Shown here: piece after piece, positions 43,321 through 52,044 of the stretch
Position numbering within the stretch: position 1 is the first letter of the stretch
How the letters are laid out: each line of letters opens with the position of its first letter
From: Lachnospira multipara ATCC 19207
Lineage (GTDB): Bacteria; Bacillota; Clostridia; Lachnospirales; Lachnospiraceae
Assembly: GCF_000424105.1 (NCBI RefSeq)
Contig: NZ_AUJG01000015.1
Span: 1 to 64,000 of the forward strand
DNA: 64,000 bases
Direction of reading: 5' to 3'
Position numbers and translations under genes: made by a program
The notes under the pieces: generated by a model
What the model saw: the letters and a program-made list of their open reading frames with translations, nothing else
What the model was told of the DNA's origin: nothing
Databases searched by the model: none

Positions 43321-45432
43321 TTAAACTTCAAAGATTAAATCCTCATACTGAGGGAATGGCCAGTATTCTTCATCAACAAGCATTTCAAGCTTATCAGCTG
43401 GCTTTCTAAGTTCATCCATTGCTGTCTTAACAACATCTCTGTAGAATACAGCCTGTTCCTTAGCACCTGTAACCTTAGCAGCCTTGCAAACAGCTTCTGA
43501 TAACTTAGCCTGAGCTTCCTTAACAGCCTTAAGCTCTGTTGTAATATCTGCTAATAATTCCTTCTGAACTGAGTTATCGCAACCAACTTCTGCTACTGCA
43601 AGAGCTGAGTTAGCAACTTCTGTTGAGTAAGATACAACAGCTGGTACAATCTGCTTAGCAGCCATATCAAGCATTGTCTTAGCTTCGATGTTGATTGCCT
43701 TTGAGTAAGCTTCGTACTTAATTTCAGATCTTGATTCAAGCTCTGTCTTAGTAAATACACCGAATTCCTCGAATAACTTAACAGCCTTATCTGTTGTAAG
43801 AGCTGAAACAGCATCTACCATATTTCTGATGTTTGGAAGACCACGCTTCTCAGCTTCTGCTACCCATTCATCTGAGTATCCGTTACCGTTAAATACGATT
43901 CTATGATACTTTGTGAAGAGTTCCTTAATCTTGTCATGAATAGCCATATCAAGGTTTTCAGCCTTCTCTAATTCGTCGCAAACTTCCTTGAAGCTTTCTG
44001 CTACGATTGTATTTAATACTACGTTAGCTGGAGCAATTGAATCTGCTGAGCCAACCATTCTAAATTCGAACTTGTTACCTGTGAAGGCAAATGGTGATGT
44101 TCTGTTTCTATCTGTTGCATCCTTAGCAAGGTCTGGTAAAGACTTAACACCAGTCTTTAACTTACCCTTCTGGATTGAGCTTGTAGCATCACCCTTATCA
44201 ATAAGCTGCATAACAACATCTTCTAACTGCTCGCCAAGGAACATAGAGATAATTGCTGGAGGTGCTTCGTTAGCGCCTAATCTGTGGTCGTTACCAACGT
44301 TAGATGCAGACTCTCTTAAAAGATCTGCATGTGTATCAACAGCCTTCATGATACAGCCTAATACTAATAAGAACTGAATGTTCTCATGTGGTGTCTTACC
44401 TGGATCAAGTAAGTTAACGCCATTATCTGTAGTCATAGACCAGTTATTATGCTTACCTGAACCATTAACGCCTGCAAATGGCTTCTCATGTAAGAGGCAA
44501 ACTAAACCATGTCTATATGCAACCTTCTTCATAACTTCCATTGTTAACTGGTTGTTATCTGTTGCAATGTTACACTCTGCATAGATTGGAGCAAGCTCGT
44601 GCTGTGCTGGTGCAACTTCGTTATGCTGAGTCTTGGCTGAAACGCCAAGCTTCCATAATTCCTTGTTAACATCCTTCATGTATGCTGCAATTCTTTCACG
44701 AATAGCACCGAAGTAATGGTCATCTAATTCCTGACCCTTAGGTGGCATACCACCAAATAAAGTTCTTCCAGAGAATACTAAATCCTTTCTCTGTAAATAC
44801 TTTTCTCTATCTACAATGAAATACTCCTGCTCAGCACCAACTGATGGTGTAACCTTAGTAGCTTCTGTATTTCCAAATAATCTAACTAAACGTAATGCCT
44901 CTTTATTAATGGCATCCATTGAACGAAGAAGTGGAGTTTTCTGATCAAGAGCTTCTCCTGTGTAAGAACAGAAAGCTGTAGGGATAATTAATGTTGCACC
45001 TGCAGCATCTTCTCTAACGAAAGCTGGTGATGTACAATCCCAAGCTGTATAACCTCTTGCTTCAAATGTAGCTCTTAAGCCACCTGATGGGAATGATGAA
45101 GCATCCGGCTCACCCTTGATTAATTCCTTACCAGAGAATTCCATTAAAACCTTACCATTAGACTTTGGTGCAGAAATAAATGAATCATGCTTTTCAGCTG
45201 TAGCACCTGTAAGTGGCTGGAACCAATGAGTATAGTGTGTTGCACCCTTCTCGATAGCCCAATCCTTCATTGCGTTAGCAACTACATCGGCATCTTCCTT
45301 ACTTAATTCTTGCTTACCATCCATTGTTAAACGTAAATTCTTATATACGTTCTTAGGTAAACGCTCCTTCATAACTGTGTCGTTAAATACGTTCTCGCCA
45401 AAGATATCGGCTACATTGAATCTCTCACTCAT
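43321..45432 (-). CDS. glnN: Glutamine synthetase type III
   Basis: A 703-residue enzyme of the large GSIII class (about 700 residues against 450 for GSI). Motifs are [19 protein letters not shown] in the N-terminal GSIII region, [20 protein letters not shown] (metal Glu), [31 protein letters not shown] (ATP/Glu site) and [20 protein letters not shown]. It makes glutamine from glutamate and ammonia with ATP. A GAAGAAG-type site precedes ATG 45432. Its long leader has a terminator-like hairpin at 45626-45672 (see the gap entry). GSIII is common in gut Clostridia and Bacteroidetes. Confidence 0.97.
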   Translation of the reverse strand: MSERFNVADIFGENVFNDTVMKERLPKNVYKNLRLTMDGKQELSKEDADVVANAMKDWAIEKGATHYTHWFQPLTGATAEKHDSFISAPKSNGKVLMEFSGKELIKGEPDASSFPSGGLRATFEARGYTAWDCTSPAFVREDAAGATLIIPTAFCSYTGEALDQKTPLLRSMDAINKEALRLVRLFGNTEATKVTPSVGAEQEYFIVDREKYLQRKDLVFSGRTLFGGMPPKGQELDDHYFGAIRERIAAYMKDVNKELWKLGVSAKTQHNEVAPAQHELAPIYAECNIATDNNQLTMEVMKKVAYRHGLVCLLHEKPFAGVNGSGKHNNWSMTTDNGVNLLDPGKTPHENIQFLLVLGCIMKAVDTHADLLRESASNVGNDHRLGANEAPPAIISMFLGEQLEDVVMQLIDKGDATSSIQKGKLKTGVKSLPDLAKDATDRNRTSPFAFTGNKFEFRMVGSADSIAPANVVLNTIVAESFKEVCDELEKAENLDMAIHDKIKELFTKYHRIVFNGNGYSDEWVAEAEKRGLPNIRNMVDAVSALTTDKAVKLFEEFGVFTKTELESRSEIKYEAYSKAINIEAKTMLDMAAKQIVPAVVSYSTEVANSALAVAEVGCDNSVQKELLADITTELKAVKEAQAKLSEAVCKAAKVTGAKEQAVFYRDVVKTAMDELRKPADKLEMLVDEEYWPFPQYEDLIFEV

Positions 45433-45918
45433 AACTTCTTCACCTTTCTTGCTAATATTCTTAATTAAAAATAAGAACCTTTGTCCTTACATAGTCTACA
45501 AAACTTTAGAAAATTAATCAACTATGAAATTTTACAATTTTTAGGAAGAATGCTATAGGTTTTTTTGCATTATTTCCTACATATTGTGTACTTTATTTTC
45601 TTAACCTCATATCAGAAAATAAAAAGGCGCCACTAAACGAAAATTTAAAAAACTTTTCGAAAAGTGAACGCCATTGTTCTTATATTCAATATATTAGAAT
45701 CTTAAATTCCTTCTTGTAGTACTTGTTGACTACATGTAATAAAATAACCTAAATCAGAAATCATTGCAAGTTATTTTCTAAAAAGCTTAGAATATTAATA
45801 CATTCTCTTAAAAACCTTTTGATTCTTAATCAGTTTTTGAAAATGTACTTAAGAAAATATAGTCAGTCAATGACCCATAGCTTATCTTATTAGGCCTAAC
45901 TTAATAATGTTAAGCAAA
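45433..45918. other. Gap between luxS and glnN with a possible attenuator
   Basis: No gene is supported. On the minus strand GGCG-tt-CACT and AGTG-g-CGCC pair (45672-45626) and are followed by TTTTT. This is either the distant terminator of the luxS operon or an attenuator in the glnN leader. A TGTAGT/ACTACA stem lies near 45714-45733. The known glnA glutamine-riboswitch pattern was not recognised. Confidence 0.45.
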
Positions 45919-46398
45919 CTACTGTGGATAGCTTAATCTATCGAGAGTTGGTCTATCTAAAACCTCAGACTTAAACTTTCTGATGTAGATTTTAGCTAGG
46001 TTTAAGTTGTTATCTAAATAGTTTCCGCAATCTCTTGGAGTAGCTCCTGGAATCTCATCATTGAAAGCCAATGCGAAATCTGCTGCTTCTCTTAAAACAG
46101 GAATAATGTCCTCAGACTTTAAGTCGCCTGCAAAAATTACATAGAAACCTGTTCTACAACCCATTGGTCCGAAGTAGATTGTCTTAGGTCCCCATTCTTC
46201 GTGGTTTCTAAAGAAAGTTGCCCAAAGATGTTCGATTGTATGTAAACCAGGATTATCCATAGGTGGCTCTACATTTGGTCTTGTAAATCTTAAGTCAAAT
46301 GTAGTAATTGTCTCTGCTCCTACATGATCCTTTCTTGAAACATAAACTCCTGTAAGTAAATCTAAGTGGTTAACCTTAAAACTTGCTATCTTTTCCAT
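45919..46398 (-). CDS. luxS: S-ribosylhomocysteine lyase (autoinducer-2 synthase)
   Basis: A 159-residue metalloenzyme. The zinc ligands are in HTIEHLWATFFRNH (HxxEH) and the later Cys; the catalytic Cys is in GPMGCRTGFYVIF. KVNHLDLLTGVYVSRKD is the typical N-terminus. It splits S-ribosylhomocysteine into homocysteine and DPD, the precursor of AI-2. It starts ten bases after the NYN-LOTUS gene, so it is probably co-transcribed with that RNA-binding protein, an uncommon neighbour for luxS. Confidence 0.97.
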   Translation of the reverse strand: MEKIASFKVNHLDLLTGVYVSRKDHVGAETITTFDLRFTRPNVEPPMDNPGLHTIEHLWATFFRNHEEWGPKTIYFGPMGCRTGFYVIFAGDLKSEDIIPVLREAADFALAFNDEIPGATPRDCGNYLDNNLNLAKIYIRKFKSEVLDRPTLDRLSYPQ

Positions 46399-46408
46399 TT
46401 TTAAAAAA

Positions 46409-47362
46409 TTATCCTTTCTGTCCAGTAATAAATACCAGTTTTCTTCCGTCTACGCTTGCAATCTTTAGCACCTTAATTCCGTTTATAAACTTTGAAAGGG
46501 TTGAGTAACCATACTCTTTAACCTTAAAGTTAGGGAATTTGCTATGTATTCTCTGGCCTAGAGCGCCAAGCTCCATGCCTGTCTTTCCTGTCTGTCCTAC
46601 GCTATCAACTGCAAAATCGATGACCTGCTTAAGGGCTGAGTCATCCTCGCGAAGGCTTACTACTACTGTGTTATTAACATTTTTAACATCAAATGCTTCT
46701 ATTTCCTCGAGGAACTTAGAAAGCGAACTATATCCATAATTTCTTACATCGAAATCTGAATGCTTCTTCTGAAGACGACTACCAATCTCACCGAGACCTG
46801 TCTGGCGGCCCTTGTTATCATTTTCAGTAATAATCTCAATAATAGCGTTCTCAACCTTGTTCTGGGTAAGCACTATCTCTGGCTTCTTGGCCTTCTTCTT
46901 ATCAATCTCAGTAACGTCATCGTCGTTTTGATCTAGCAACAATTCTAGATCTGTAAATACGGAGCAAGCAGCTCTAAAAGAACGTGGAGTCTTATTCTCC
47001 CCCATTCCAATGACCTCCATGCCGGACTCGCGAAGTCGGCTAGCAAGTCTAGTGAAATCGCCGTCGCTACTTACAATGCAGAAACCATCCACGCTGTGGG
47101 TATATAAAATGTCCATAGCGTCGATAATCAGTGTGGAATCCGTAGCGTTCTTACCCACTGTATTTCTAAACTGCTGAATTGGAGTGATTGAATTTTCCAT
47201 AAGCTCCTTCTTCCACTTGCCAGCTTGTGTACTAGTCCAATCACCGTAAATTCTCTTATAAGTTATAACTCCATATTTTGTCATTTCATCTAAAATGCTA
47301 CCAATATATTTAGACGAAATATTGTCTGAATCAATTAAAACTGCAAATCTTTTATCGTCCAT
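46409..47362 (-). CDS. NYN-domain ribonuclease-like protein with two LOTUS/OST-HTH domains
   Basis: A 317-residue protein starting at ATG 47362 (AGAGGTAAGGAT upstream). The NYN/PIN-like domain (about 1-140) has acidic residues in VLIDSDNISSKYIG, DSTLIIDAMDILYT and CIVSSDGDFTRLASRL, as expected for metal-dependent RNA cleavage. Two OST-HTH/LOTUS repeats follow (about 165-225 and 245-310). Both contain the YGYS(S/T)LSKF(L/I) core: RNYGYSSLSKFLEEIEAF and KEYGYSTLSKFINGIKVL. LOTUS domains bind structured RNA. The leader of this gene carries tandem stem-loop repeats, so self-recognition is possible. luxS follows in the same operon. Confidence 0.9.
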   Translation of the reverse strand: MDDKRFAVLIDSDNISSKYIGSILDEMTKYGVITYKRIYGDWTSTQAGKWKKELMENSITPIQQFRNTVGKNATDSTLIIDAMDILYTHSVDGFCIVSSDGDFTRLASRLRESGMEVIGMGENKTPRSFRAACSVFTDLELLLDQNDDDVTEIDKKKAKKPEIVLTQNKVENAIIEIITENDNKGRQTGLGEIGSRLQKKHSDFDVRNYGYSSLSKFLEEIEAFDVKNVNNTVVVSLREDDSALKQVIDFAVDSVGQTGKTGMELGALGQRIHSKFPNFKVKEYGYSTLSKFINGIKVLKIASVDGRKLVFITGQKG

Positions 47363-47388
47363 ATCCTTACCTCTACATTTAAACTTAA

Positions 47389-47577
47389 GTAGCAACCCCT
47401 AAAGGGCTTGCTACATTTGATGGAACATCAGCCATAAAAATCTTGCTTCGCAAGATGAGGCTGACGCTAGGTAGCACTTGCTAAAGCAAGTACTACATTT
47501 ACAGGAACATCAAGCATTAGAATTGCCTTCGGCAATCAGCTTGACGCTAAGTAGCAACCCATAAAGGGCTTGCTACA
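47389..47577. repeat. Tandem structured repeats in the NYN-LOTUS leader
   Basis: There are two full units (47389-47470 and 47471-47550) and a partial third (47551-47577). Each starts with a GTAGC...GCTAC or GTAGC...ACTAC hairpin, then GGAACATCA, then a stem around a TTCG-containing hairpin, and ends TGACGCTA. The outer stem is CAGCC/GGCTG in unit 1 and CAAGC/GCTTG in unit 2. The inner hairpin is ATCTTGC/GCAAGAT in unit 1 and ATTGCC/GGCAAT in unit 2. The sequences differ but pairing is kept. Confidence 0.8.
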
Positions 47578-47755
47578 TCTGGTGGCGAACCACCTTGTAT
47601 TCATCATTGCTTTGATAATATGGGCATTGTTTATACTTTGAATTTAATAATCTAGCATAGTCATCTTCGTCCATATTAACATCACAGACATATTCTTCTA
47701 ATTCATCGTCAAAGACGAGATTATTGCAATAATCACAACTATACTGTGAAGCCAT
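47573..47755 (-). CDS. Small Cys-rich protein (DUF6472-like)
   Basis: A 60-residue protein with CDYCNNL near the start, VCDVNMDEDDYARLL in the middle and CPYYQSND near the end. The four cysteines suggest one zinc site. Acidic and aromatic residues dominate. It resembles a small DUF family found in Lachnospiraceae (DUF6472 from memory). The last residues and the TAG stop fall inside the third leader-repeat unit of the next gene. AGGAGG precedes ATG 47755. The function is unknown. Confidence 0.75.
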   Translation of the reverse strand: MASQYSCDYCNNLVFDDELEEYVCDVNMDEDDYARLLNSKYKQCPYYQSNDEYKVVRHQM

Positions 47756-47791
47756 ATTATCCTCCTTTTTACTAATATCTCTAGTAAATAA

Positions 47792-50700
47792 TTACATAAT
47801 AATTTTAGTATCCACTGCATTCATAGTGGACTCTCTATGGGAAACTATAATAATAGTCTTTCCCTTAGCCATCTTAGAAAGTGATTCTAAGATAATTCCC
47901 TCATTTAAGGAATCAAGATTAGATGTTGGTTCATCTAATAATATTATAGGTGCATCTGATAGGAATGCTCTTGCAAGACCTATTCTTTGCTTTTCGCCAG
48001 ATGACAATCTCTCTCCTAATTCACCTATAACTGTATCATATGAATTATCTAAACCCTGAATAAATTCATGAATAGATGCCCTTTTAGCGGCTTCAATGAT
48101 TTCTTCTCTACTAGCATTATATTTTCCAAATGCTATATTAGCTGCAATTGTATCATTAATAAGTTCAGTTTCCTGACTTACGAATGCTATATTAGTTCTA
48201 AGAGAAGCTGTATTAATCTGGTCTAAATTAGTTCCTGCAATAGTTATTTCACCTTTATTAGGCTTAAAATATCGCATAATTAGCTTTAGTAATGTTGATT
48301 TACCGCAGCCACTTTCTCCATGTATTCCAGTAATCTTGCCAGCCTCAAAAACTGCATTGTAATCACGTAGTATTTCTTTATCATTATACGCGAATGAAAG
48401 CTGACTTACAAGAATCTCATTTTTATTCTTAAACTTTTTATTAGAATCTTCATCTAATATTTCAAGGTCTTTTCCATCTAAAACATCCTTAGTTTCCGGC
48501 TCTTCCTCAATAATAGAAATAACTCTTTTAGCACTAGCAAAAGTCTGGTTTAAATTATTTGATAGTGATGAAAGAGCAACACATGGACCAAATGATGACA
48601 TCATAGTTACTGTAGCTACTATGGCGTTGGCAAATGTAATATCACGGCTGCCAGCTAAATTTAGAGCCACTACAAACACTAAATAGGAAGCCACAAGAAT
48701 TACCATCTCTGTCATCATACTTGAACTAGCTGCATAATTAGCTAAATCTTCCTGATAAAAAGATAATCTCTTAGATTCCTTAGCTAGTTTTAAACGTCTA
48801 TTTAAACCATCTCCATACTGAATTGTCTCATCAATTCCCCTAATAGAGTCAAGATTTAGACTATTTAATTGGCCAAATATATCTCTTACCTTTTCTCCAG
48901 CATTTGAAGATAATTTACCATTAACTAAAGGAATAATTACAGCTACAATTATATAAGCAACAGCTGCAATAACTCCAAGAATCATAGAATAATGAGCAAG
49001 GAATATCACAGATATTAAACTTACAATAAAGGCAATTGCAACAGGGCTAATTGTGTGAGCATAAAAGACTTCTAATAGCTCAATATCTGATGTAATAATA
49101 GAAATAAGATTACCTCTCTCTTTATTATCTAACTTAGCTGGTGCAAGACGTCTTAAATTTTCAAAAACTTTATGTCTAATAATTGCCAATAATTTAAAGG
49201 CAATATAGTGATTACAATACTGCTCTGCATAGTGAAGGAAACCTCTTAATACAGCTATAATAATAAGAATTATACAAACTACATTTCTCTCCTTACTTGT
49301 AAGGCCACAAGTTATGCTTCCATATAGGCCAGTTACTGCATAAGAGCTACCCCAATTTTCAACAATTAAACCACTAGCAATTATAGAAAGGGAAATAGCT
49401 GCTAAATAACCTACGCTTCCTAGAAGGATTGCAAGTCCCATAATTCCCATAAGTGGTTTTGTAAGACTAGCTAATTTAGAAATTAGTGCTAAGTTACTAA
49501 TTTCCTTAGGCTTTTTAATTTCGCTATTAATCATATTATGATTAGGATTATCTAGTTCGTCTTCTAGAGAATTCTTTCTATAGCTTAGATTTCTGTGATA
49601 TTCAATATTATCAAAGTAATCTTTTTTAACATAGCTCTTAGTTTCATAGAGCTTATTATGAACTCTATTTAGCGCTTCTGCCCTTAACTGCTTTTCTTTT
49701 AGCGCTAATTCAATTTCCTCTTTTTGTCTTCTTTCTTCTTCTAATTTTTTAGCATTAGCTATTTCTTTAGCTCTGTCTTTATTTAAATCATCATATAGAC
49801 AAACTCCAGCTCTAGCGTCAATCACTTTAATTTCAGAGTCTGATTTTTTCTTAAAATTCTCTAATTTAGCCTGGGCATCAAAAAGTCTAGCATAGGCACC
49901 ATAATTCTCATCCTTAGTCTTATTATCATCTACATTAAGAATTAATTCCTGATGTTTACCAGCCTCCACAATTCTACCTTTATCAAGCATATAGATGCAA
50001 TCAGAATCTACAACATTTTTTAATCTATGAGAAATTAAAAGCACTGTCTTAGTCTTAGCAATTTCCTTAATAACTCTCATTATGATTTCTTCACTTTCAG
50101 CATCAATATTAGATGTTGCCTCATCGAAGATATACATAGGAGTATCAGCTAAAAAGGCTCTTGCTACACATAGTCTTTGTGCCTGTCCCCCTGATAAATT
50201 AGTTGCTCTTTCATTAATCTTAGTATCAAGTCCATCTCGAAGCATAACTAGATTTTTAAGATTAACCTTCTCAAGGGCATCTAAAAGCTCTTCATCACTA
50301 GCATCTGACTTAGCCATAAGAAGATTGTCTCTAATTGTACCTGTAAAAATGTAGCTATTAGTTCCTACTAATGTAATATTAGAAGCTAAACTCTCAGGCT
50401 TGATGTCTGAAATATTCAAACCGTTAATTTTAATACTACCTGTAAAGTTTTTATGTTTAGCTGTAATTAAACTTGCCACTGTACTCTTTCCTGAACCAGA
50501 TTCTCCAACTAAAGAAATAAAAGAACCTGCAGGAAGAGTTAAATCTAAACCATCTAAAATCTGTCGATTATTATCATAAGAGAATTTAAGATTCTCTATA
50601 TTAACAAAAATTGATTCTGCCTTAGCATGTTTCATAAATGAAAGGCTTGCCTTATCTGATTTAGCTAATTCTTTATTGCCTTGCTTTGGCTCTGGCATAT

Positions 50701-51706
50701 CAAGTAAATTAAAGATCTTATCTGATGCTGCCATGCCATTCATAGCTATATGGAAATACGAACCAAGTAATCTTAAAGGAATAAAGAATTCAGATGCAAG
50801 AAGAATAATTGAGAGTGCACCTGCTAATCCAATATTGCCATTAAAGTATTCCTTAATTGTTACTACCATTCCAACTGCTGCCCCACCATATGCAACAATG
50901 TCCATGACTGATGTAGAATTTAGCTGCATTGTAAGAACTTTCATTGTAATTTTTCTAAAATTACTAGCCTCTTCATCCATTTCCTTTTGCTTAATCTCAT
51001 CTAACATATATAGTTTTAAACTTGTTAGAGCGTTGAGATTATCAAGGAAGGAATCTCCTAGTTTAGCATAGGCATCCCAATATTTACTAAGTAATCTCTT
51101 GGCAATTTTTTGAACAATTACAATTGAGATCGGTATTAAAGGAACAAATATTAATAAAAGCAAACTTGCCTTTAGACTTATATGACAAAGCACTAAAAAA
51201 AGAGTTATTGGAGCAATTAAGCTATAAAAAAGCTGTGGTAAATACTTAGCAAAATAAGTCTCTAATTGCTCAACTCCCTCTGTTTCTAGTTGCACAAGCT
51301 CTGCTGTTGATATCTGCTCTTTATAAGATGGTCCAAGTCTTAAAAGCTTGTCATATATTCTATCTCTTAAAAGCTTTTTTACATTGACACTTGCAAGAAA
51401 GTTTATTCTTTTTAGTAACTTAGCAGCAATCATTCTTATAGCTATAAGTAAACATAGTGTAAAAAGAACAATTCCTAGGGCTGTTAACTTGTAAGTTATT
51501 TTATTGGTATTAACAAACAATGCTTGAGTTACACTATCATTAGTAAAAAATAAAAATCCGTTATTATCAAAAACATCTGCTATAAAACTAGTTATTAAAA
51601 ATATAGCTAGTATCTGTGCTACTAGTGAAACCCACTGAACTATAATATTAAGATAAATATACTTTTTAGAGTTAGAGAGTAGCTTTACTAATCTTGTCTT
51701 AATCAT
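47792..51706 (-). CDS. cydDC: Fused CydD-CydC-like ABC exporter
   Basis: A 1304-residue protein: two complete ABC exporter halves on one chain. Half 1 has six membrane segments (about 20-330), then an ATPase with Walker A GESGSGKSTVASL and signature NLSGGQAQRLCVARAF. A charged linker of about 120 residues follows (KKLEEERRQKEEIELALKEK). Half 2 has membrane segments (about 750-1040) and an ATPase with GESGCGKSTLLKL, RLSSGEKQRIGLARAF and LLDEPTSNLDS. The ETEGVEQLETYFAKYLPQL segment in half 1 fits CydD-type thiol exporters. ATG 51706 is chosen because AGGAAAATAAA precedes it. No cytochrome bd genes are nearby. Confidence 0.85.
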   Translation of the reverse strand: MIKTRLVKLLSNSKKYIYLNIIVQWVSLVAQILAIFLITSFIADVFDNNGFLFFTNDSVTQALFVNTNKITYKLTALGIVLFTLCLLIAIRMIAAKLLKRINFLASVNVKKLLRDRIYDKLLRLGPSYKEQISTAELVQLETEGVEQLETYFAKYLPQLFYSLIAPITLFLVLCHISLKASLLLLIFVPLIPISIVIVQKIAKRLLSKYWDAYAKLGDSFLDNLNALTSLKLYMLDEIKQKEMDEEASNFRKITMKVLTMQLNSTSVMDIVAYGGAAVGMVVTIKEYFNGNIGLAGALSIILLASEFFIPLRLLGSYFHIAMNGMAASDKIFNLLDMPEPKQGNKELAKSDKASLSFMKHAKAESIFVNIENLKFSYDNNRQILDGLDLTLPAGSFISLVGESGSGKSTVASLITAKHKNFTGSIKINGLNISDIKPESLASNITLVGTNSYIFTGTIRDNLLMAKSDASDEELLDALEKVNLKNLVMLRDGLDTKINERATNLSGGQAQRLCVARAFLADTPMYIFDEATSNIDAESEEIIMRVIKEIAKTKTVLLISHRLKNVVDSDCIYMLDKGRIVEAGKHQELILNVDDNKTKDENYGAYARLFDAQAKLENFKKKSDSEIKVIDARAGVCLYDDLNKDRAKEIANAKKLEEERRQKEEIELALKEKQLRAEALNRVHNKLYETKSYVKKDYFDNIEYHRNLSYRKNSLEDELDNPNHNMINSEIKKPKEISNLALISKLASLTKPLMGIMGLAILLGSVGYLAAISLSIIASGLIVENWGSSYAVTGLYGSITCGLTSKERNVVCIILIIIAVLRGFLHYAEQYCNHYIAFKLLAIIRHKVFENLRRLAPAKLDNKERGNLISIITSDIELLEVFYAHTISPVAIAFIVSLISVIFLAHYSMILGVIAAVAYIIVAVIIPLVNGKLSSNAGEKVRDIFGQLNSLNLDSIRGIDETIQYGDGLNRRLKLAKESKRLSFYQEDLANYAASSSMMTEMVILVASYLVFVVALNLAGSRDITFANAIVATVTMMSSFGPCVALSSLSNNLNQTFASAKRVISIIEEEPETKDVLDGKDLEILDEDSNKKFKNKNEILVSQLSFAYNDKEILRDYNAVFEAGKITGIHGESGCGKSTLLKLIMRYFKPNKGEITIAGTNLDQINTASLRTNIAFVSQETELINDTIAANIAFGKYNASREEIIEAAKRASIHEFIQGLDNSYDTVIGELGERLSSGEKQRIGLARAFLSDAPIILLDEPTSNLDSLNEGIILESLSKMAKGKTIIIVSHRESTMNAVDTKIIM

Positions 51707-51891
51707 TTTATTTTCCTGTCTTTCTATATAAGTAATTTTTCTAAATTTCTTAACGATGCTTCGTTCAATATAATCCCATAACAATAATCAACCTTTCATA
51801 AATATCCACATTATAATACCACCTTTAATAGGATATTAACAATTATTATTTTCTCCATATTAAGGTGGTATTCCTTTAAGTTTTTTAATTT

Positions 51892-52021
51892 TCAAGTCTC
51901 GCTCGCGAGTCTTGCGCGCCGGATTCGGGTCTGCTTCAGCAGACAAATTCCTGTCCGAATCCGTGCGCATCCTCGCGGAACGTTTAACTCAGTCGGAGCT
52001 TGTACTCCGACTGAGTTAAAA
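51892..52021. repeat. Structured repeat A, full copy 3
   Basis: This copy matches copy 1 from CGCCGGATTCGGG to the final AACTCAGTCGGAG hairpin. Paired differences keep the stems: CTCG-ctcg-CGAG replaces the first stem, and GTCTGCT-tc-AGCAGAC replaces GTCTGC-tact-GCAGAC. It lies between the exporter start and the end of the EAL gene. Confidence 0.85.
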
Positions 52022-52044
52022 ATGTATCATAGGGCCACAACACA

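Noticed and set aside
47389-47577. CRISPR array
   Set aside because: The repeats are about 80 bases, adjacent and self-complementary, with no unique spacers and no cas genes.
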